Positions 15,524 through 25,655 of a stretch of DNA of 64,000 bases are shown here, piece after piece (positions within the stretch are counted from its first letter, which is position 1; every line of letters begins with the position of its first letter). The notes below the pieces were generated by a model. That model was given only the letters and a program-made list of their open reading frames with translations, made no database searches and was not told the origin of the DNA. Origin of the DNA: Pseudoalteromonas sp. UG3-2 (GTDB lineage: Bacteria > Pseudomonadota > Gammaproteobacteria > Enterobacterales > Alteromonadaceae); the NCBI RefSeq assembly GCF_037120705.1, contig NZ_JAWLJU010000002.1, positions 186,001 to 250,000 of the forward strand, in the 5' to 3' direction. Position numbers and translations under genes: made by a program.

Positions 15524-16126
15524 TTAGCTTAGTGCTTTACTAACCGCTGGGTTTATCCGCTGGCTTTGTGTGGGCGCTTTTTTGTCTTCGCCATTGCTGT
15601 CATCTGGGGTTACAAGGGTATCTTCCTCGACGTCACCTGAGTCAGGATCCATTGCAGGAGTATCAGGGGTTTGGATCCGAGCAATTAACGCAGGCAATAT
15701 TTCTCGATAAAAGTCGCGATTGTACGCTATCCCCGCAGACGGTAATTCCGCGACAAAAAATTGTAGCTGCTCTTCTAGCAGATCGATATTACCGTTTTGT
15801 TGGCACTTAATAAGCTCCGCGGTAACACTGTGAGTGAACTGATCCGATATGCGTTCAAGTTGCTCGAGATTATCTTCATTATGGGCCTGAACCACGAAGA
15901 AGTTACTGACAATGGCGTTGACTTGTGGGGCGTACTTAGGGCGCAAAATCTTTGCTGCAACGTATTCAGACACCTTTGATTTAAAGTGATTGGTAATTTC
16001 CTTTACTCGTTCATTAAAAGCTCTTTTTTCCGCTTCTCGCGCTTTGCGGCGATTGTTTTCAATCACCAAGTACACAGAAAGTATGGTGATCAGCAAAGCC
16101 AGGGTGAAAAAAACTACATAAGCCAT
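15524..16126 (-). CDS. Small membrane-anchored protein of unknown function
   Basis: The 200-residue protein begins with one hydrophobic segment (about residues 3-22, AYVVFFTLALLITILSVYL). A basic, helix-prone stretch follows (NNRRKAREAEKRAFNERVKE), then a soluble domain of about 110 residues and an acidic, low-complexity tail (about 155-190). This suggests an inner-membrane anchor with a cytoplasmic domain. No family was recognised. It lies between nadK and recN on the same strand, 59 bases from nadK, and may be co-transcribed with nadK. The function is unknown. Confidence 0.75.
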   Translation of the reverse strand: MAYVVFFTLALLITILSVYLVIENNRRKAREAEKRAFNERVKEITNHFKSKVSEYVAAKILRPKYAPQVNAIVSNFFVVQAHNEDNLEQLERISDQFTHSVTAELIKCQQNGNIDLLEEQLQFFVAELPSAGIAYNRDFYREILPALIARIQTPDTPAMDPDSGDVEEDTLVTPDDSNGEDKKAPTQSQRINPAVSKALS

Positions 16127-16184
16127 TTTATTTTTATTTACCTAAATAGAAATTGTGACGGAACAGGTGCACGGTTTTACTGCG

Positions 16185-17069
16185 TTAGTAGAGTCGGCTG
16201 CCCCAATTCAGTTTTTGTCTCAGCACATTATAGTAAGAATAACACTTAGGGTGAATCAGTCTGAGCTGCTTTTCAGCTTTTTTTATGATGACTTCATCGC
16301 CTGGCAATAAAGCCAATACCACATGGCTATCACAACTCACCTGTAAACCATCGGTATTCTCGACACTTAAATGCAAGCGTACGGTTTTATCAGCATCCAC
16401 CACCAAAGGACGGCTCGATAATGTGTGCGGGAACATGGGCACCAGTGAAATGGCATTTAACTCCGGAGTTAAAATAGGACCACCACCAGATAATGAATAG
16501 GCAGTGGAGCCTGTCGGGGTTGAGACAATTAAACCATCAGAACGTTGTGAGAAAACAAAGTCATCGTTAATAAATGCCTCAAACTCGATCATGTGCGCGA
16601 CTTTATCGGCGTGCAGCACCGCTTCATTCATTGCCAAATTTGCACTTTTTAATTGGTCATGACGATATACCGCAACCTCTAACAAAAACCTTGATTCTTC
16701 AATATATTGGCCACTTAGCACGGCCTCTAACTGGGCTTCAAACCCTTCTGGATTAAGATCGGTCAAAAAGCCAAGGTTGCCGCGGTTGACCCCAATCACC
16801 GCAACATCAAAACGCGCCAGCACTCTAGCGGCACCTAGCATGTTGCCATCCCCCCCGACCACAATGGCAAGATCGCAGCGTTTACCAAGCTCCACTAACT
16901 CAACCGCATGCTCAGGGTTAAGGTTATCGATTTGCTCAGCGACTCGGTCTTCTAATAAGACTTGGTATCCTAAAGCTTGCAAAAATGTGTATAGTCGTTG
17001 TAAGGTCAGTCCCGCACCTTCATGGTTGGGCTTACCGATCAGACCGATGGTGTTAAACGTGGTCGTCAT
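16185..17069 (-). CDS. nadK: NAD kinase
   Basis: NadK phosphorylates NAD to NADP with ATP. The 294-residue protein carries the family motif [11 protein letters not shown] near residue 72, whose aspartate is catalytic, and the NAD-binding NEAVLH and [16 protein letters not shown] segments. Length equals that of typical proteobacterial NAD kinases (about 292). It is divergent from the HrcA-like gene, with about 54 bases between the longest reading frames, so the two promoters probably share that interval. Confidence 0.97.
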   Translation of the reverse strand: MTTTFNTIGLIGKPNHEGAGLTLQRLYTFLQALGYQVLLEDRVAEQIDNLNPEHAVELVELGKRCDLAIVVGGDGNMLGAARVLARFDVAVIGVNRGNLGFLTDLNPEGFEAQLEAVLSGQYIEESRFLLEVAVYRHDQLKSANLAMNEAVLHADKVAHMIEFEAFINDDFVFSQRSDGLIVSTPTGSTAYSLSGGGPILTPELNAISLVPMFPHTLSSRPLVVDADKTVRLHLSVENTDGLQVSCDSHVVLALLPGDEVIIKKAEKQLRLIHPKCYSYYNVLRQKLNWGSRLY

Positions 17070-17159
17070 TTCGTCATTTGTCCGTGATGGCTTTGTTGCA
17101 AGGTTATCTTAAATGCCCAGAGCTTGAAACAATCAAATGGCACCCATATAAAAATAATT

Positions 17160-18092
17160 ATGAAACTAAATCCTAGAGATGAACAAATCTTGTGCGCGGT
17201 GATGCGTCACTACTGTAACGGTGAGGGGCTTCCTGTTGCTTCAAGCAAAATAGCTAAGCAAGAGGGTATGGCCGTTTGCTCGGCAACGGTACGTAATGCC
17301 ATGGCACGGTTGGAGAATAATGGCTTACTCTATTCTCCTCACACCTCATCGGGGCGCATACCCACCGATTTAGGCGTCAAGTTTTGGTTGCAAAGTTACT
17401 TCCCACTGACTGAGGTGGCAAGAGATTGGCAACCTGAACAAGCGACCATAGTGTCATTTGCTCACCTTCTTAGTCAAAACTTCCAAGTGTGTTGTTGTGT
17501 TGGGTTACCACAAGCGAGCAGCAAACAAATGTTTCGGGTTGAAGTGTTGGACTTTGACCGGGACAGCTGGTTGGTATTGTTGTTAGACCGAGCAGGGCAG
17601 TCACATAATATTTGCATCGATAAACCGGTCGATGACTCCGACGCTTTGCGTTACCAGTTTGCCGCTTGGATGAATACGGTGTTCAGTCAACAGACTTTAG
17701 TGGAAGGGCTGCATCGCATGCGGGCCATGGCGCACAGTGCACCGCCAAGCTGCCACCATATTTTAGCGCAGTGGACACAGCAGTTAAGTCAGCAGCTCGG
17801 TTCAGATAACGCCATCGTAGTAGGGGAGCGCTATTTATATAATCGCCTCGATTTAGACCATGAAATTAATCTTGGGGTGGGGTTCTTGGAGCAAGTGGAA
17901 GATAAGCTGGCCTTTAAAGATGGCGTTTCGGTGTTGCTCGGTGAAGAGTTGAGCATGCTGGGGTTGCATCATGTGGTGGTGTTGAGTATTCCATACTTTT
18001 CTCAAGGGGAATACCAAAGCCGCTTTTGTGCTATTTGTCCTGCCGATTCTAAAATAGAAGCGATACTGGCCGAATTTAAAAAGTTGTCTTAA
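17160..18092 (+). CDS. hrcA: HrcA-like heat-shock repressor
   Basis: The product resembles HrcA, the winged-helix repressor of chaperone genes. The N-terminal part contains [20 protein letters not shown] and the adjoining [12 protein letters not shown], which match the HrcA wing region closely. The rest diverges and is shorter than usual (310 residues from this ATG; 322 if the ATG at 17124 is used). The start MKLNPRDEQ is preferred because it aligns with other HrcA N-termini. The position just upstream of grpE fits a chaperone regulator. No CIRCE inverted repeat (TTAGCACTC-N9-GAGTGCTAA) was found nearby, so its operator may differ. Confidence 0.8.
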   Translation: MKLNPRDEQILCAVMRHYCNGEGLPVASSKIAKQEGMAVCSATVRNAMARLENNGLLYSPHTSSGRIPTDLGVKFWLQSYFPLTEVARDWQPEQATIVSFAHLLSQNFQVCCCVGLPQASSKQMFRVEVLDFDRDSWLVLLLDRAGQSHNICIDKPVDDSDALRYQFAAWMNTVFSQQTLVEGLHRMRAMAHSAPPSCHHILAQWTQQLSQQLGSDNAIVVGERYLYNRLDLDHEINLGVGFLEQVEDKLAFKDGVSVLLGEELSMLGLHHVVVLSIPYFSQGEYQSRFCAICPADSKIEAILAEFKKLS

Positions 18093-18144
18093 CCAAGCGC
18101 ACAATAAAAACCCCAGTGATCATGAAAATTCGTCGTGGCTAAGG

Positions 18145-18173
18145 GTTGAATCTAAAATTTCTATCCCCATAAT
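18145..18173 (+). promoter_or_regulatory. Sigma-32 type promoter of grpE
   Basis: A -35-like GTTGAA (18145-18150) and a -10-like CCCCATAAT (18165-18173) are separated by 14 bases. This resembles the heat-shock consensus CTTGAA/CCCCATNT and lies about 35 bases before the grpE start. Confidence 0.8.
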
Positions 18174-18207
18174 TACCCGCAGTTGTAAAGAATCGGAGAA
18201 GAGTTAC

Positions 18208-18810
18208 ATGTCTGAGCAGACAAAAGCCCAAGAGCAAGAGCTGGAACAAGAAGCAACACAAGCAGAAGTCGAAGCAGAGCAAACAGCTCAAGAGCAAGTC
18301 GACGGTGAGGCTGAGTTGAGCCCAGAAGAGGAAATTGCTGGGTTACACGCCGAGCTAGAAGCTGCAAAGAAAACCATCGAAGATCAAAAAGACAGCGTCG
18401 TTCGTGCCGCTGCTGAAACAGAAAATGTTCGTCGCCGTGCCGCTCAGGATGTTGAGAAAGCGCACAAATTTGCACTTGAAAAGTTCTCAAATGAATTGCT
18501 ACCAGTAATTGATAATCTTGAGCGTGCGATTGAGTTTTCCGATAAAGAAAACGAAACGCTTAAGCCTGTGCTTGAGGGCATCGACATGACCTTAAAAAGC
18601 TTCAGCGATGCGTTAGCTAAATTTGGCGTTGAAGCCGTGGATCCGCAAGGAGAAGCCTTTAACCCAGAGCTGCATCAAGCCATGTCTATTCAGCCAAGTA
18701 ATGACGTGTCACCGAACACGGTATTGGCTGTGATGCAAAAAGGCTACACCCTAAACGGTCGTTTATTACGTCCAGCAATGGTAATGGTTTCTAAGGCTGC
18801 CGAAGAGTAA
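18208..18810 (+). CDS. grpE: Nucleotide exchange factor GrpE
   Basis: GrpE releases ADP from DnaK in the chaperone cycle. The 200-residue protein has a long acidic Gln/Glu-rich N-terminal coiled coil (residues 1-75), the [20 protein letters not shown] helix, and the C-terminal beta domain with [19 protein letters not shown]. Length matches the family (E. coli 197). It is preceded by a good sigma-32 promoter and a GGAGAAG ribosome binding site, and followed by a strong terminator, so it can be transcribed alone under heat shock. Confidence 0.97.
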   Translation: MSEQTKAQEQELEQEATQAEVEAEQTAQEQVDGEAELSPEEEIAGLHAELEAAKKTIEDQKDSVVRAAAETENVRRRAAQDVEKAHKFALEKFSNELLPVIDNLERAIEFSDKENETLKPVLEGIDMTLKSFSDALAKFGVEAVDPQGEAFNPELHQAMSIQPSNDVSPNTVLAVMQKGYTLNGRLLRPAMVMVSKAAEE

Positions 18811-18825
18811 GTCGCAGCAAAAAAG

Positions 18826-18853
18826 AAAAAGCCGCTTTATTGCGGCTTTTTTT
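18826..18853. terminator. Terminator grpE/MFS gene
   Basis: AAAAAGCCGC and its complement GCGGCTTTTT form a stem with a short loop and flanking A and T runs. It can terminate grpE rightward and the convergent MFS gene leftward. Confidence 0.9.
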
Positions 18854-18877
18854 GTGCTTGAAATCGAGCTCTAAGGA

Positions 18878-20077
18878 TTATTGTTTTGCCGCCGGAAGCT
18901 TAGTCCCTAACCTGCGATTTAGCACCTGACAAACAATAACTAACATAATGGCTGCAAACATAAAGCTGGAAAAGGGCAGCGGGGATTCTGGTGTGGCTAA
19001 TGCTAATAAAGGCCCAACGAGTGCACCACTGCCGAATCGTAAGGTGCCAATCACGGCTGTTGCCGTGCCCGTTTGATGTTCAAAGCTTAATAAAATTAAG
19101 GCATCGGCGTTACTGGCTATGATCCCCAAGCTCATCATTAATGGCGCGATGGCGCTGGCTAACACCCAAACCGAGACAGACTGGCTACTCAACACCACTA
19201 GCAGTGTCGAAAATACCACACCTATGGTTAATCCCACATTTAACATTTTTCTCGAGCCAAACCTTGGCACCAATCGGGTGTTGGCAAAGTTACCTAACAT
19301 CAAGGCGATGACGTTCATCGCAAATAACACCCCGAACAATTGCTCTGTGACGCCATAGTAATCGAGGTAAATAAATGACACTGAGGTTAAAAAACAGAAA
19401 AACGCAAACGATGCCAGCATGGAGGATAAAATATCGTAGCGGGCATACTTTTCAGTCAAGACGATGCGGTAATTTCGTAAAAAGAACGACAAGCTCAACG
19501 GCACATGTGCTTGAGTAGCAATGTTAATACTGAAAAACTGTAATGCAATCATGACCAGGATTGCGTAGCCGGCGAGAAACCAAAAAATCGCATGCCAGTC
19601 AAAGTACAGTAAAATCACAGCACCAACAGAGGGGGCAATCAGCGGAGCGATCATCATGATCATGGAGACATAGGACATGCCTTTGGCGGTATGCTCTTTA
19701 TAGTAATAGCGGATCACCCCAGGTACCACCACCGTGGCGGCCGCGCCGCAAAATGCTTGTACGATACGAAGGCCAATAAACACATCAATATCATTACAGA
19801 GCGCTAAGCCAATAGAGGCCAAGGTAAAACCAAACAAGCCCAATAAAGCCAGTGAATGACGAGGAAACTTATCGGCCAATGGCCCAAACACCATCATTCC
19901 CACCGCATAACCTGCAAGGTAACTGCTGAGGGATACTTGAACTTGCTCTAAAGGACTATTAAGACTCTGTGAAATGGCCAGCATAGCCGGTAAATAAAGA
20001 TCTATGGCCAAGGGCGTAATGGCCACAATACTGGCCAATAGCGGCAGCAGTATCGCAGGGAGCGTTGATGATTTCAT
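18878..20077 (-). CDS. Bcr/CflA-type MFS efflux transporter
   Basis: This 399-residue integral membrane protein has about 12 predicted hydrophobic segments. It has the drug:H+ antiporter signature of the Bcr/CflA subfamily: PLAIDLYLPAMLAI in helix 1, GYAVGMMVFGPLADKF between helices 2 and 3, and RIVQAFCGAAATVV in helix 4. Members export bicyclomycin, chloramphenicol, sulfonamides or cysteine-like compounds. The real substrate cannot be told from sequence. It is convergent with grpE and divergent from the M48 lipoprotein gene. Confidence 0.9.
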   Translation of the reverse strand: MKSSTLPAILLPLLASIVAITPLAIDLYLPAMLAISQSLNSPLEQVQVSLSSYLAGYAVGMMVFGPLADKFPRHSLALLGLFGFTLASIGLALCNDIDVFIGLRIVQAFCGAAATVVVPGVIRYYYKEHTAKGMSYVSMIMMIAPLIAPSVGAVILLYFDWHAIFWFLAGYAILVMIALQFFSINIATQAHVPLSLSFFLRNYRIVLTEKYARYDILSSMLASFAFFCFLTSVSFIYLDYYGVTEQLFGVLFAMNVIALMLGNFANTRLVPRFGSRKMLNVGLTIGVVFSTLLVVLSSQSVSVWVLASAIAPLMMSLGIIASNADALILLSFEHQTGTATAVIGTLRFGSGALVGPLLALATPESPLPFSSFMFAAIMLVIVCQVLNRRLGTKLPAAKQ

Positions 20078-20274
20078 AGAGTTGTAATGTCACCTTAGTT
20101 GAAAAATACCACACCCTTGGGGACGATATAAGGTTACTGAAATCATCACCTAAGGTGTGTAAACTGGAAAAATACAGGAAAATGAATTGTATTGTATCAA
20201 GTTACTCTCGTTTCATGGCAAATTTGCGGTAAACTTAGAGGAACTCGAGTCGTAACATAAAAAAGGAACAAGTT

Positions 20275-21072
20275 ATGAAGAAACTGGTTCTCGCGGTCGC
20301 TATGGCTGCAAGTTTAGTGGGATGCAAAACATCACCAACTGGACGCACGCAGCTGGCGCTGTATTCCGAGCAACAAATGGATAAAATGGGCGTTGCAAGT
20401 TTTGAGCAGATGAAACAACAGCAAAAAGTGGACACTGACCCAAACACCAACCGCTATGTTAAGTGTATTGCAAATGCGCTAGTGGCACAACTGCCGCAAA
20501 AGTATGCTAATCAACAGTGGGAAGTGGTGGTATTTGCTGATGACTCTGCCAACGCCTTCGCGCTGCCAGGTGGTAAAATCGGGGTTCATACTGGGATTTT
20601 AAACGTAGCAGAAAATCAACACCAGTTAGCCGCGGTAATGGGGCATGAAGTAGGGCACGTTATTGCCGAGCACGCCAATGAAAGGGTATCGCAAAATAGT
20701 ATCTTACAACTTGGTCTGCAAGCCGGCGCTGCGGTGCTTGAAATGAACAATGTTGAGTATCGTAATGCGATTATGCAAGGGCTTGGTTTAGGTGCGCAAT
20801 TTGGTATTGCTTTGCCTTTTAGTCGCTCCCATGAAAGCGAAGCCGATGTCATTGGGCTCGATTTAATGGCCAAGGCGGGCTTTGATCCTAAAGGTTCCGT
20901 GGCACTGTGGCAAAATATGGAAAAACAAGCAGGACAAAGACCACCTGAGTTTATGTCTACTCACCCAGCGCCACAAAGCCGTATCGCTCAGCTGCAAGCC
21001 AACATGACAACAGCACAATCGACTGCTAGGCGTGCCCAAAATGCCGGTCAAGTGCCAAACTGTAGGCCCTAG
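20275..21072 (+). CDS. M48-family metallopeptidase lipoprotein
   Basis: The 265-residue protein begins with a lipoprotein signal (lipobox LVGC, cysteine at residue 17), so it is likely anchored in the outer membrane facing the periplasm. The zinc site HEVGH is present in GHEVGHVIAEHA near residue 124, followed by the third ligand context SHESEADVIGLDL near 184. This matches the LoiP/YcaL-type M48 peptidases implicated in outer-membrane protein quality control. It ends one base before the convergent YgjP-like gene. The ribosome binding site AAGGAA precedes the start. Confidence 0.93.
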   Translation: MKKLVLAVAMAASLVGCKTSPTGRTQLALYSEQQMDKMGVASFEQMKQQQKVDTDPNTNRYVKCIANALVAQLPQKYANQQWEVVVFADDSANAFALPGGKIGVHTGILNVAENQHQLAAVMGHEVGHVIAEHANERVSQNSILQLGLQAGAAVLEMNNVEYRNAIMQGLGLGAQFGIALPFSRSHESEADVIGLDLMAKAGFDPKGSVALWQNMEKQAGQRPPEFMSTHPAPQSRIAQLQANMTTAQSTARRAQNAGQVPNCRP

Positions 21073-21579
21073 TCACGGCAAGTAAACATTTCCTTCGGCC
21101 TCACACAGCAACAGAAACAGCCGCAGTTCAAGCTCAAGTTGGTGATAGTGAGGCTCCATATGCTGGCACAGGTTGTAAAACGCCTTATTGTGTTGTTTCT
21201 CTTTAAAGTGTGCCAGCTCATGAACAACTAAAGCACGCAGTATGGGCTCCGGTGCGTGCCTGAGCGTAGCTTCAATATGGATCTGGTGACTGGTTTTGTG
21301 CCTGCCCCCATGCTGGGTGGTTTTATAGGTATGCGTGCCTAACGCATTAAGCGCCATATTATGGCGTTTTGCATAAGCGGCCTGATGCACTCTAGGACTG
21401 TTCTTCATGTATTCTTGCCGCAGTCGCTCTATATAATTATACAGCTGCTTGTCTGTTTTTATGTCATGAGAATGTCGGTAGCGCTGGATAAAAAACTGGC
21501 CTAGTCTTTGTTGCTGTAGGAGGCTGTCGACTTGTTGCTGTACTTGTTCAGGGTAATGGCCAAAGTATGGGTGTGACAT
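21073..21579 (-). CDS. YgjP-like metallopeptidase domain protein (DUF45)
   Basis: The 168-residue protein contains a zincin motif HELAHFKEKQHNKAF near residue 116 and the later LCQHMEPHYHQLE segment, the pattern of the YgjP/DUF45 family (related to SprT/WLM). Members are presumed cytoplasmic metallopeptidases; substrates are not established. It overlaps the upstream DUF72 gene by one base on the same strand, implying translational coupling, and converges on the M48 lipoprotein gene. Confidence 0.85.
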   Translation of the reverse strand: MSHPYFGHYPEQVQQQVDSLLQQQRLGQFFIQRYRHSHDIKTDKQLYNYIERLRQEYMKNSPRVHQAAYAKRHNMALNALGTHTYKTTQHGGRHKTSHQIHIEATLRHAPEPILRALVVHELAHFKEKQHNKAFYNLCQHMEPHYHQLELELRLFLLLCEAEGNVYLP

Positions 21580-22427
21580 CAGAACAACGACTCCTGCTTG
21601 GCTTCTCTTTCTGCCGGAAACGGCTCGCTTACTGGGTGCTGTATAGATAAATCACGAATGAATTGCCGCGCCAAAAAGGCAGAGTCGATATTATCCGCTG
21701 TATGAAAAAAGACATAAGGTGCTTTACCGCCAGCCAGCCACTGGCGAATTTTGTGCAACCAAGGTTGATAAAACTCGCGGTTAGCACTGAGTGTTGAGCA
21801 GCCAACAAAACGGAGCACTGGATTGTCACTGGTGGCAATGGCGTGCACAGGTAAGTGTGGCTTTTTTTGTTGGGCATCGATAATGGCTGGGGTTGTGGCC
21901 GCTTCACTAAACAGTGCACGGGTATCCATTATCACGCGGTTGTAATTATGCTCAATTAAATACTGATTATAGCGCCGTTCGGCGTCCCCTTTACGATAAA
22001 ACTCTGGGTGTCGAACCTCAACCCCCACCTTAAGCTCTCTGGGTAGCCAGCTGAGAAACTGTTGTAACTGTGGCATATGCTGTGGCGCAAATTGTGCAGG
22101 TAATTGCACCATCAAAATGCCCAGCTTAGGAAACAAGGGCGCCATAGTCTGGCACCAAGCCATAAGTTCATCTTGGCAGTGGCGCAATGCCATATCATGG
22201 CTGAAGCGTTTAGGGATTTTAAAGGTAAAGCGAAAATCATCCGGTACCTGTTGTTGCCACTTGCTGACGGTTTGCGCGCTGGGATCGGCATAGAAGGTGG
22301 TGTTTCCCTCAACACTATTAAAGATTTGCGCATACTCACTCAGCATCTTATTTGCAGCACAGTGCTTAGAAAACACGTGTCCTTTCCACTGTGTGCTGCT
22401 CCACTGCGGACAACCTAGGTATAACAT
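21579..22427 (-). CDS. DUF72 family protein (YecE-like)
   Basis: The product belongs to DUF72, a TIM-barrel family of unknown function. The N-terminus MLYLGCPQWSSTQWKG, the FNSVEGNTTFYADPSA strand-loop and KLGILMVQLPAQF are characteristic. The ATG at 22427 (282 residues) fits the family start better than the in-frame ATG at 22436. The gene overlaps the YgjP-like gene by one base, so the pair is translated together. Its job is unknown. Confidence 0.88.
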   Translation of the reverse strand: MLYLGCPQWSSTQWKGHVFSKHCAANKMLSEYAQIFNSVEGNTTFYADPSAQTVSKWQQQVPDDFRFTFKIPKRFSHDMALRHCQDELMAWCQTMAPLFPKLGILMVQLPAQFAPQHMPQLQQFLSWLPRELKVGVEVRHPEFYRKGDAERRYNQYLIEHNYNRVIMDTRALFSEAATTPAIIDAQQKKPHLPVHAIATSDNPVLRFVGCSTLSANREFYQPWLHKIRQWLAGGKAPYVFFHTADNIDSAFLARQFIRDLSIQHPVSEPFPAEREAKQESLF

Positions 22428-22697
22428 AGTAATCAAATCGAGCCGGATTATTCTTATTGGCCTAGTTTACCACAGTCATAATGAACTAGGGTGATGAGCT
22501 TAGAAGTGGCGATGGCCAACAACAAAATCATAGGAATTCACGCCAGATCTGAGATTGAGGATGACAATGCAGTGTATTTTTATATAATTGGCGGTTATTG
22601 AAAATGAGTCTGAGCGGCTGGCTTTATATCGACGTCTAATGACGTGATGATAATTGCCATGAGAGTCGTGCGAGCAAACTGGATTGACAGGAATTTT

Positions 22698-24482
22698 ATG
22701 CGCTCTATATATTGCGGAAAATTAAATAAGGACCACGTAGATCAGCAGGTTGAGCTGTGTGGTTGGATTAATAAACGTCGTGACCTTGGTGGTCTTATCT
22801 TTGTCGACTTAAGAGACAGAGAAGGTTTGGTGCAAGTGGTGTTCGATCCGGAAGTCGATGGCTTGATGGATAAAGCCAATGCACTGCGTCAAGAATTCTG
22901 TGTACAAATTAAAGGTGTTGTTCGTGCGCGTCCTGACAGCCAAGTCAATAAAGACATGGCCACCGGTGAAGTGGAGATCTTAGGCACGGACTTAACTATT
23001 ATTAACCGTTCAGAGCCGTTGCCTCTTGACTTTAATCAGCAAAACTCAGAAGAGCGTCGCTTAAAATATCGCTATTTAGACTTGCGTCGTTTAGAAATGA
23101 GTGACCGCATCAAAATGCGTGCAAAAGCCAGCAGCTTTGTTCGTCGCTTCTTAGATGAGAATGAGTTCTTAGACATTGAAACGCCAGTACTGACCAAAGC
23201 AACGCCGGAAGGCGCACGTGACTACTTAGTACCAAGCCGCGTACACAAAGGCAGCTTTTACGCGTTACCGCAGTCGCCACAGCTGTTTAAACAATTGCTG
23301 ATGATGTCTGGTTTTGACCGTTACTACCAGATTGTAAAGTGCTTCCGTGATGAAGATTTACGCGCAGATCGTCAACCTGAATTTACTCAGATTGATATCG
23401 AAACCTCGTTCATGAGCTCAGATCAAGTGCGTGGCGTTACTGAAAAAATGATCCGTGAAATGTGGCAGTCGTTCCTCAATGTCGATTTAGGCGCATTTCC
23501 AGTGATGGCGTACAGTGAAGCAATGAGCAAATATGGCTCGGATAAACCTGACTTACGTAACCCGCTAGAATTGATTGACGTTGCAGATATTGTCAAAGAT
23601 GTTGAATTTAAAGTGCTCAGCGGCCCTGCTAATGACGAAAAAGGGCGTGTTGCGGTATTGTCTGTACCCGGCGGCGCACAACTTTCGCGTAAGCAAATTG
23701 ATGAATACACCAAGTTTGTCGGTATTTACGGCGCCAAAGGTCTGGCGTGGATGAAAGTCAACGACCGTGATGCTGGCATCGATGGCGTACAATCGCCAAT
23801 CGCGAAGTTCTTGAACGAAGAAGTGATCAATGCTCTGCTTGAACGCACAGGCGCAAACACGGGTGACATTATTCTATTCGGCGCTGATAAGCGTAACACA
23901 GTGAACGAAGCCATGGGCGCGTTGCGTCTGAAGATTGGTCTGGATTTAGAAATCACCGATTTGACTAAGTGGGCGCCACTTTGGGTGGTTGACTTCCCAA
24001 TGTTTGAAGAAGACGACGAGGGCAACTTGCACGCTGTACACCACCCATTTACAGCACCTAAAGACGTCACGGCTGCCGAGCTAGAAGCCAATCCAGCCAA
24101 TACGCTGTCGGACGCTTATGACATGGTCATTAATGGCTACGAAGTGGGTGGCGGTTCGGTGCGTATCCACAACAATGAAATGCAACAAGCGGCGTTTAGA
24201 ATTTTAGGCATTGAGGAAGAAGAACAGCAAGAGAAGTTTGGCTTCTTATTAGATGCCCTAAAATACGGTACCCCACCGCATGCTGGTTTGGCGTTTGGTC
24301 TGGACCGAGTGGTTATGCTGCTGTGTGGCACAGATAACATCCGCGATGTTATTGCCTTCCCGAAAACCACTCAGGCTTCTTGTCTTATGACGGATGCACC
24401 TAGCCCGGCAAATCCGGATGCATTAAAAGATCTGGCTGTGGCTATTGACGAGCAACTAGTAGAGCAAGGTGAAGGCGAGTAA
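22698..24482 (+). CDS. aspS: Aspartyl-tRNA synthetase
   Basis: AspS charges tRNA-Asp. From the ATG at 22698 the protein has 594 residues (E. coli 590). Earlier in-frame starts add a segment absent from the family, and AGGAA at 22689-22693 serves this start. The N-terminal OB fold ([20 protein letters not shown]), class II motif 2 ([18 protein letters not shown]) and motif 3 ([13 protein letters not shown]) are all visible, as is the bacterial GAD insertion domain (about 290-430). The C-terminal 45 codons and the terminator were copied repeatedly in the tandem array that follows. Confidence 0.98.
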   Translation: MRSIYCGKLNKDHVDQQVELCGWINKRRDLGGLIFVDLRDREGLVQVVFDPEVDGLMDKANALRQEFCVQIKGVVRARPDSQVNKDMATGEVEILGTDLTIINRSEPLPLDFNQQNSEERRLKYRYLDLRRLEMSDRIKMRAKASSFVRRFLDENEFLDIETPVLTKATPEGARDYLVPSRVHKGSFYALPQSPQLFKQLLMMSGFDRYYQIVKCFRDEDLRADRQPEFTQIDIETSFMSSDQVRGVTEKMIREMWQSFLNVDLGAFPVMAYSEAMSKYGSDKPDLRNPLELIDVADIVKDVEFKVLSGPANDEKGRVAVLSVPGGAQLSRKQIDEYTKFVGIYGAKGLAWMKVNDRDAGIDGVQSPIAKFLNEEVINALLERTGANTGDIILFGADKRNTVNEAMGALRLKIGLDLEITDLTKWAPLWVVDFPMFEEDDEGNLHAVHHPFTAPKDVTAAELEANPANTLSDAYDMVINGYEVGGGSVRIHNNEMQQAAFRILGIEEEEQQEKFGFLLDALKYGTPPHAGLAFGLDRVVMLLCGTDNIRDVIAFPKTTQASCLMTDAPSPANPDALKDLAVAIDEQLVEQGEGE

Positions 24483-24499
24483 GTGAGTTAACCTGAATG

Positions 24500-24525
24500 A
24501 AAGAGGCGGCATAGGCCGCCTCTTT
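24500..24525. terminator. Terminator aspS / secreted paralogue 1
   Basis: AAAGAGGCGG and CCGCCTCTTT form a ten-base stem with a six-base loop and T-run. It serves aspS rightward and the convergent paralogue gene leftward. Homologous but altered copies stand at about 25965-25992 and 27438-27463. A truncated remnant lies near 28835-28850. Confidence 0.9.
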
Positions 24526-24545
24526 TACTTTTATGTGTTAACTAA

Positions 24546-25655
24546 CTAAGGGCAGGCGCCTTCCATACTAAAATATGGCTCACCCCATGGATCATAAAAA
24601 GTCCATGTACAAGTTTGAGGGCCGCTTCCACCACCGCCTCCCCAACTTCTGGCAGGGATCAGATCATAGCTAGGTGGAATATCTACTCCTCCGCCGCCGC
24701 CACCTGTGTCTCCAGTGACTCCGGCCTTCAAGTGCTTATTGAGCACCTCCAGCATGCAGTTAGAGACCTCTTCGGGGCGAGTGCTTTTCCAGTCTGCGAT
24801 AGTTCGGCCGCCAAATTTGGTCATGTCTTCGTTTAACTTAATAGTTAGCCCGCGCCCACCTTGGCCCGAATGAACATTATAAGCCACGGTATGATGGCCA
24901 TTGCTGGGGTCATAAAAGTCTACCTGAACGAAGCGGGTCTCGGGTACATACTCCCAACTGCCGCCAAGCTCAACGCTACCTCGGCTCACTGAGAAGTTAA
25001 AAGCGGTTATTCTAGAAGAATCAAAAGCCCCCCGCACACTGCTAAACTCGTCAATGAACTGATTATGTAAACTGCTGCGTAGCCTGGTTCTCGCATGGCC
25101 ATTATATGCAAAATGAGCGGCTCGAGTTATGGGTGTGTTTTCACAGTTATTAGGCGATTCAGTCGCTCTCCCAAACCTTGATTCTTGCGCCTGAGCCTGT
25201 AGTTCTGACTGCATCGTTTGAGACTGATATTGCTCGCTTATCTTGGCGACTGTTCTATCCAGTGCGGTGTAATAGTTGAGCAGCTCATTTGCGAGAGCAT
25301 TGGCATTGTTGGGTAAACTTTGCGGCGTAACTTGCAGCTCTAATTGATAGCGGAAGCTTCCTTGATTTGCATGGGATAACTTGAAGTACCACTTTTGACC
25401 TGAATTCGCGTTAATAATGAGTACGTCTCGCGGTTGCGAGTAACATTGCTGAGTATAATCATAATCAAATGGTCCACTTACCTTACACTCTACCGTAGGA
25501 GGATATTGTTTGGCGAAGGTGATGGCATTGTTAGAGTTACAGGAGTAGCAAATTTCGGTTTTGTAATTGGTCGCGGTCGTACTAGCAGAAGCTGACATAG
25601 CGATATTACTCAGGGCTAGCGTTCCATAAAGTAATGACTTCATAATTATTGTCAC
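24546..25655 (-). CDS. Secreted paralogue 1 of a tandem family
   Basis: The family was not recognised. The 369-residue product has a signal peptide (MKSLLYGTLALSNIAMSASA, cleavage probably after ASA) and a Cys-rich N-terminal segment (CYSCNSN, ECKV, QQCYSQP). A Gln-rich helical middle follows (about 125-160), then a beta-rich segment (FNFSVSRGSVELGGSWEYVP), a conserved NCMLEVLNKHL, a Gly-rich linker and a Cys-containing tail CTWTFYDPWGEPYFSM. The GTG at 25655 is preferred because AAGGAT lies 8 bases before it. It is probably periplasmic or secreted. It is the first of four tandem copies, convergent with aspS. Confidence 0.8.
   Translation of the reverse strand: MTIIMKSLLYGTLALSNIAMSASASTTATNYKTEICYSCNSNNAITFAKQYPPTVECKVSGPFDYDYTQQCYSQPRDVLIINANSGQKWYFKLSHANQGSFRYQLELQVTPQSLPNNANALANELLNYYTALDRTVAKISEQYQSQTMQSELQAQAQESRFGRATESPNNCENTPITRAAHFAYNGHARTRLRSSLHNQFIDEFSSVRGAFDSSRITAFNFSVSRGSVELGGSWEYVPETRFVQVDFYDPSNGHHTVAYNVHSGQGGRGLTIKLNEDMTKFGGRTIADWKSTRPEEVSNCMLEVLNKHLKAGVTGDTGGGGGGVDIPPSYDLIPARSWGGGGGSGPQTCTWTFYDPWGEPYFSMEGACP

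Noticed and set aside
18093..18207. CIRCE element before grpE
   Set aside because: No TTAGCACTC/GAGTGCTAA inverted repeat is present; the interval instead has a sigma-32 type promoter.
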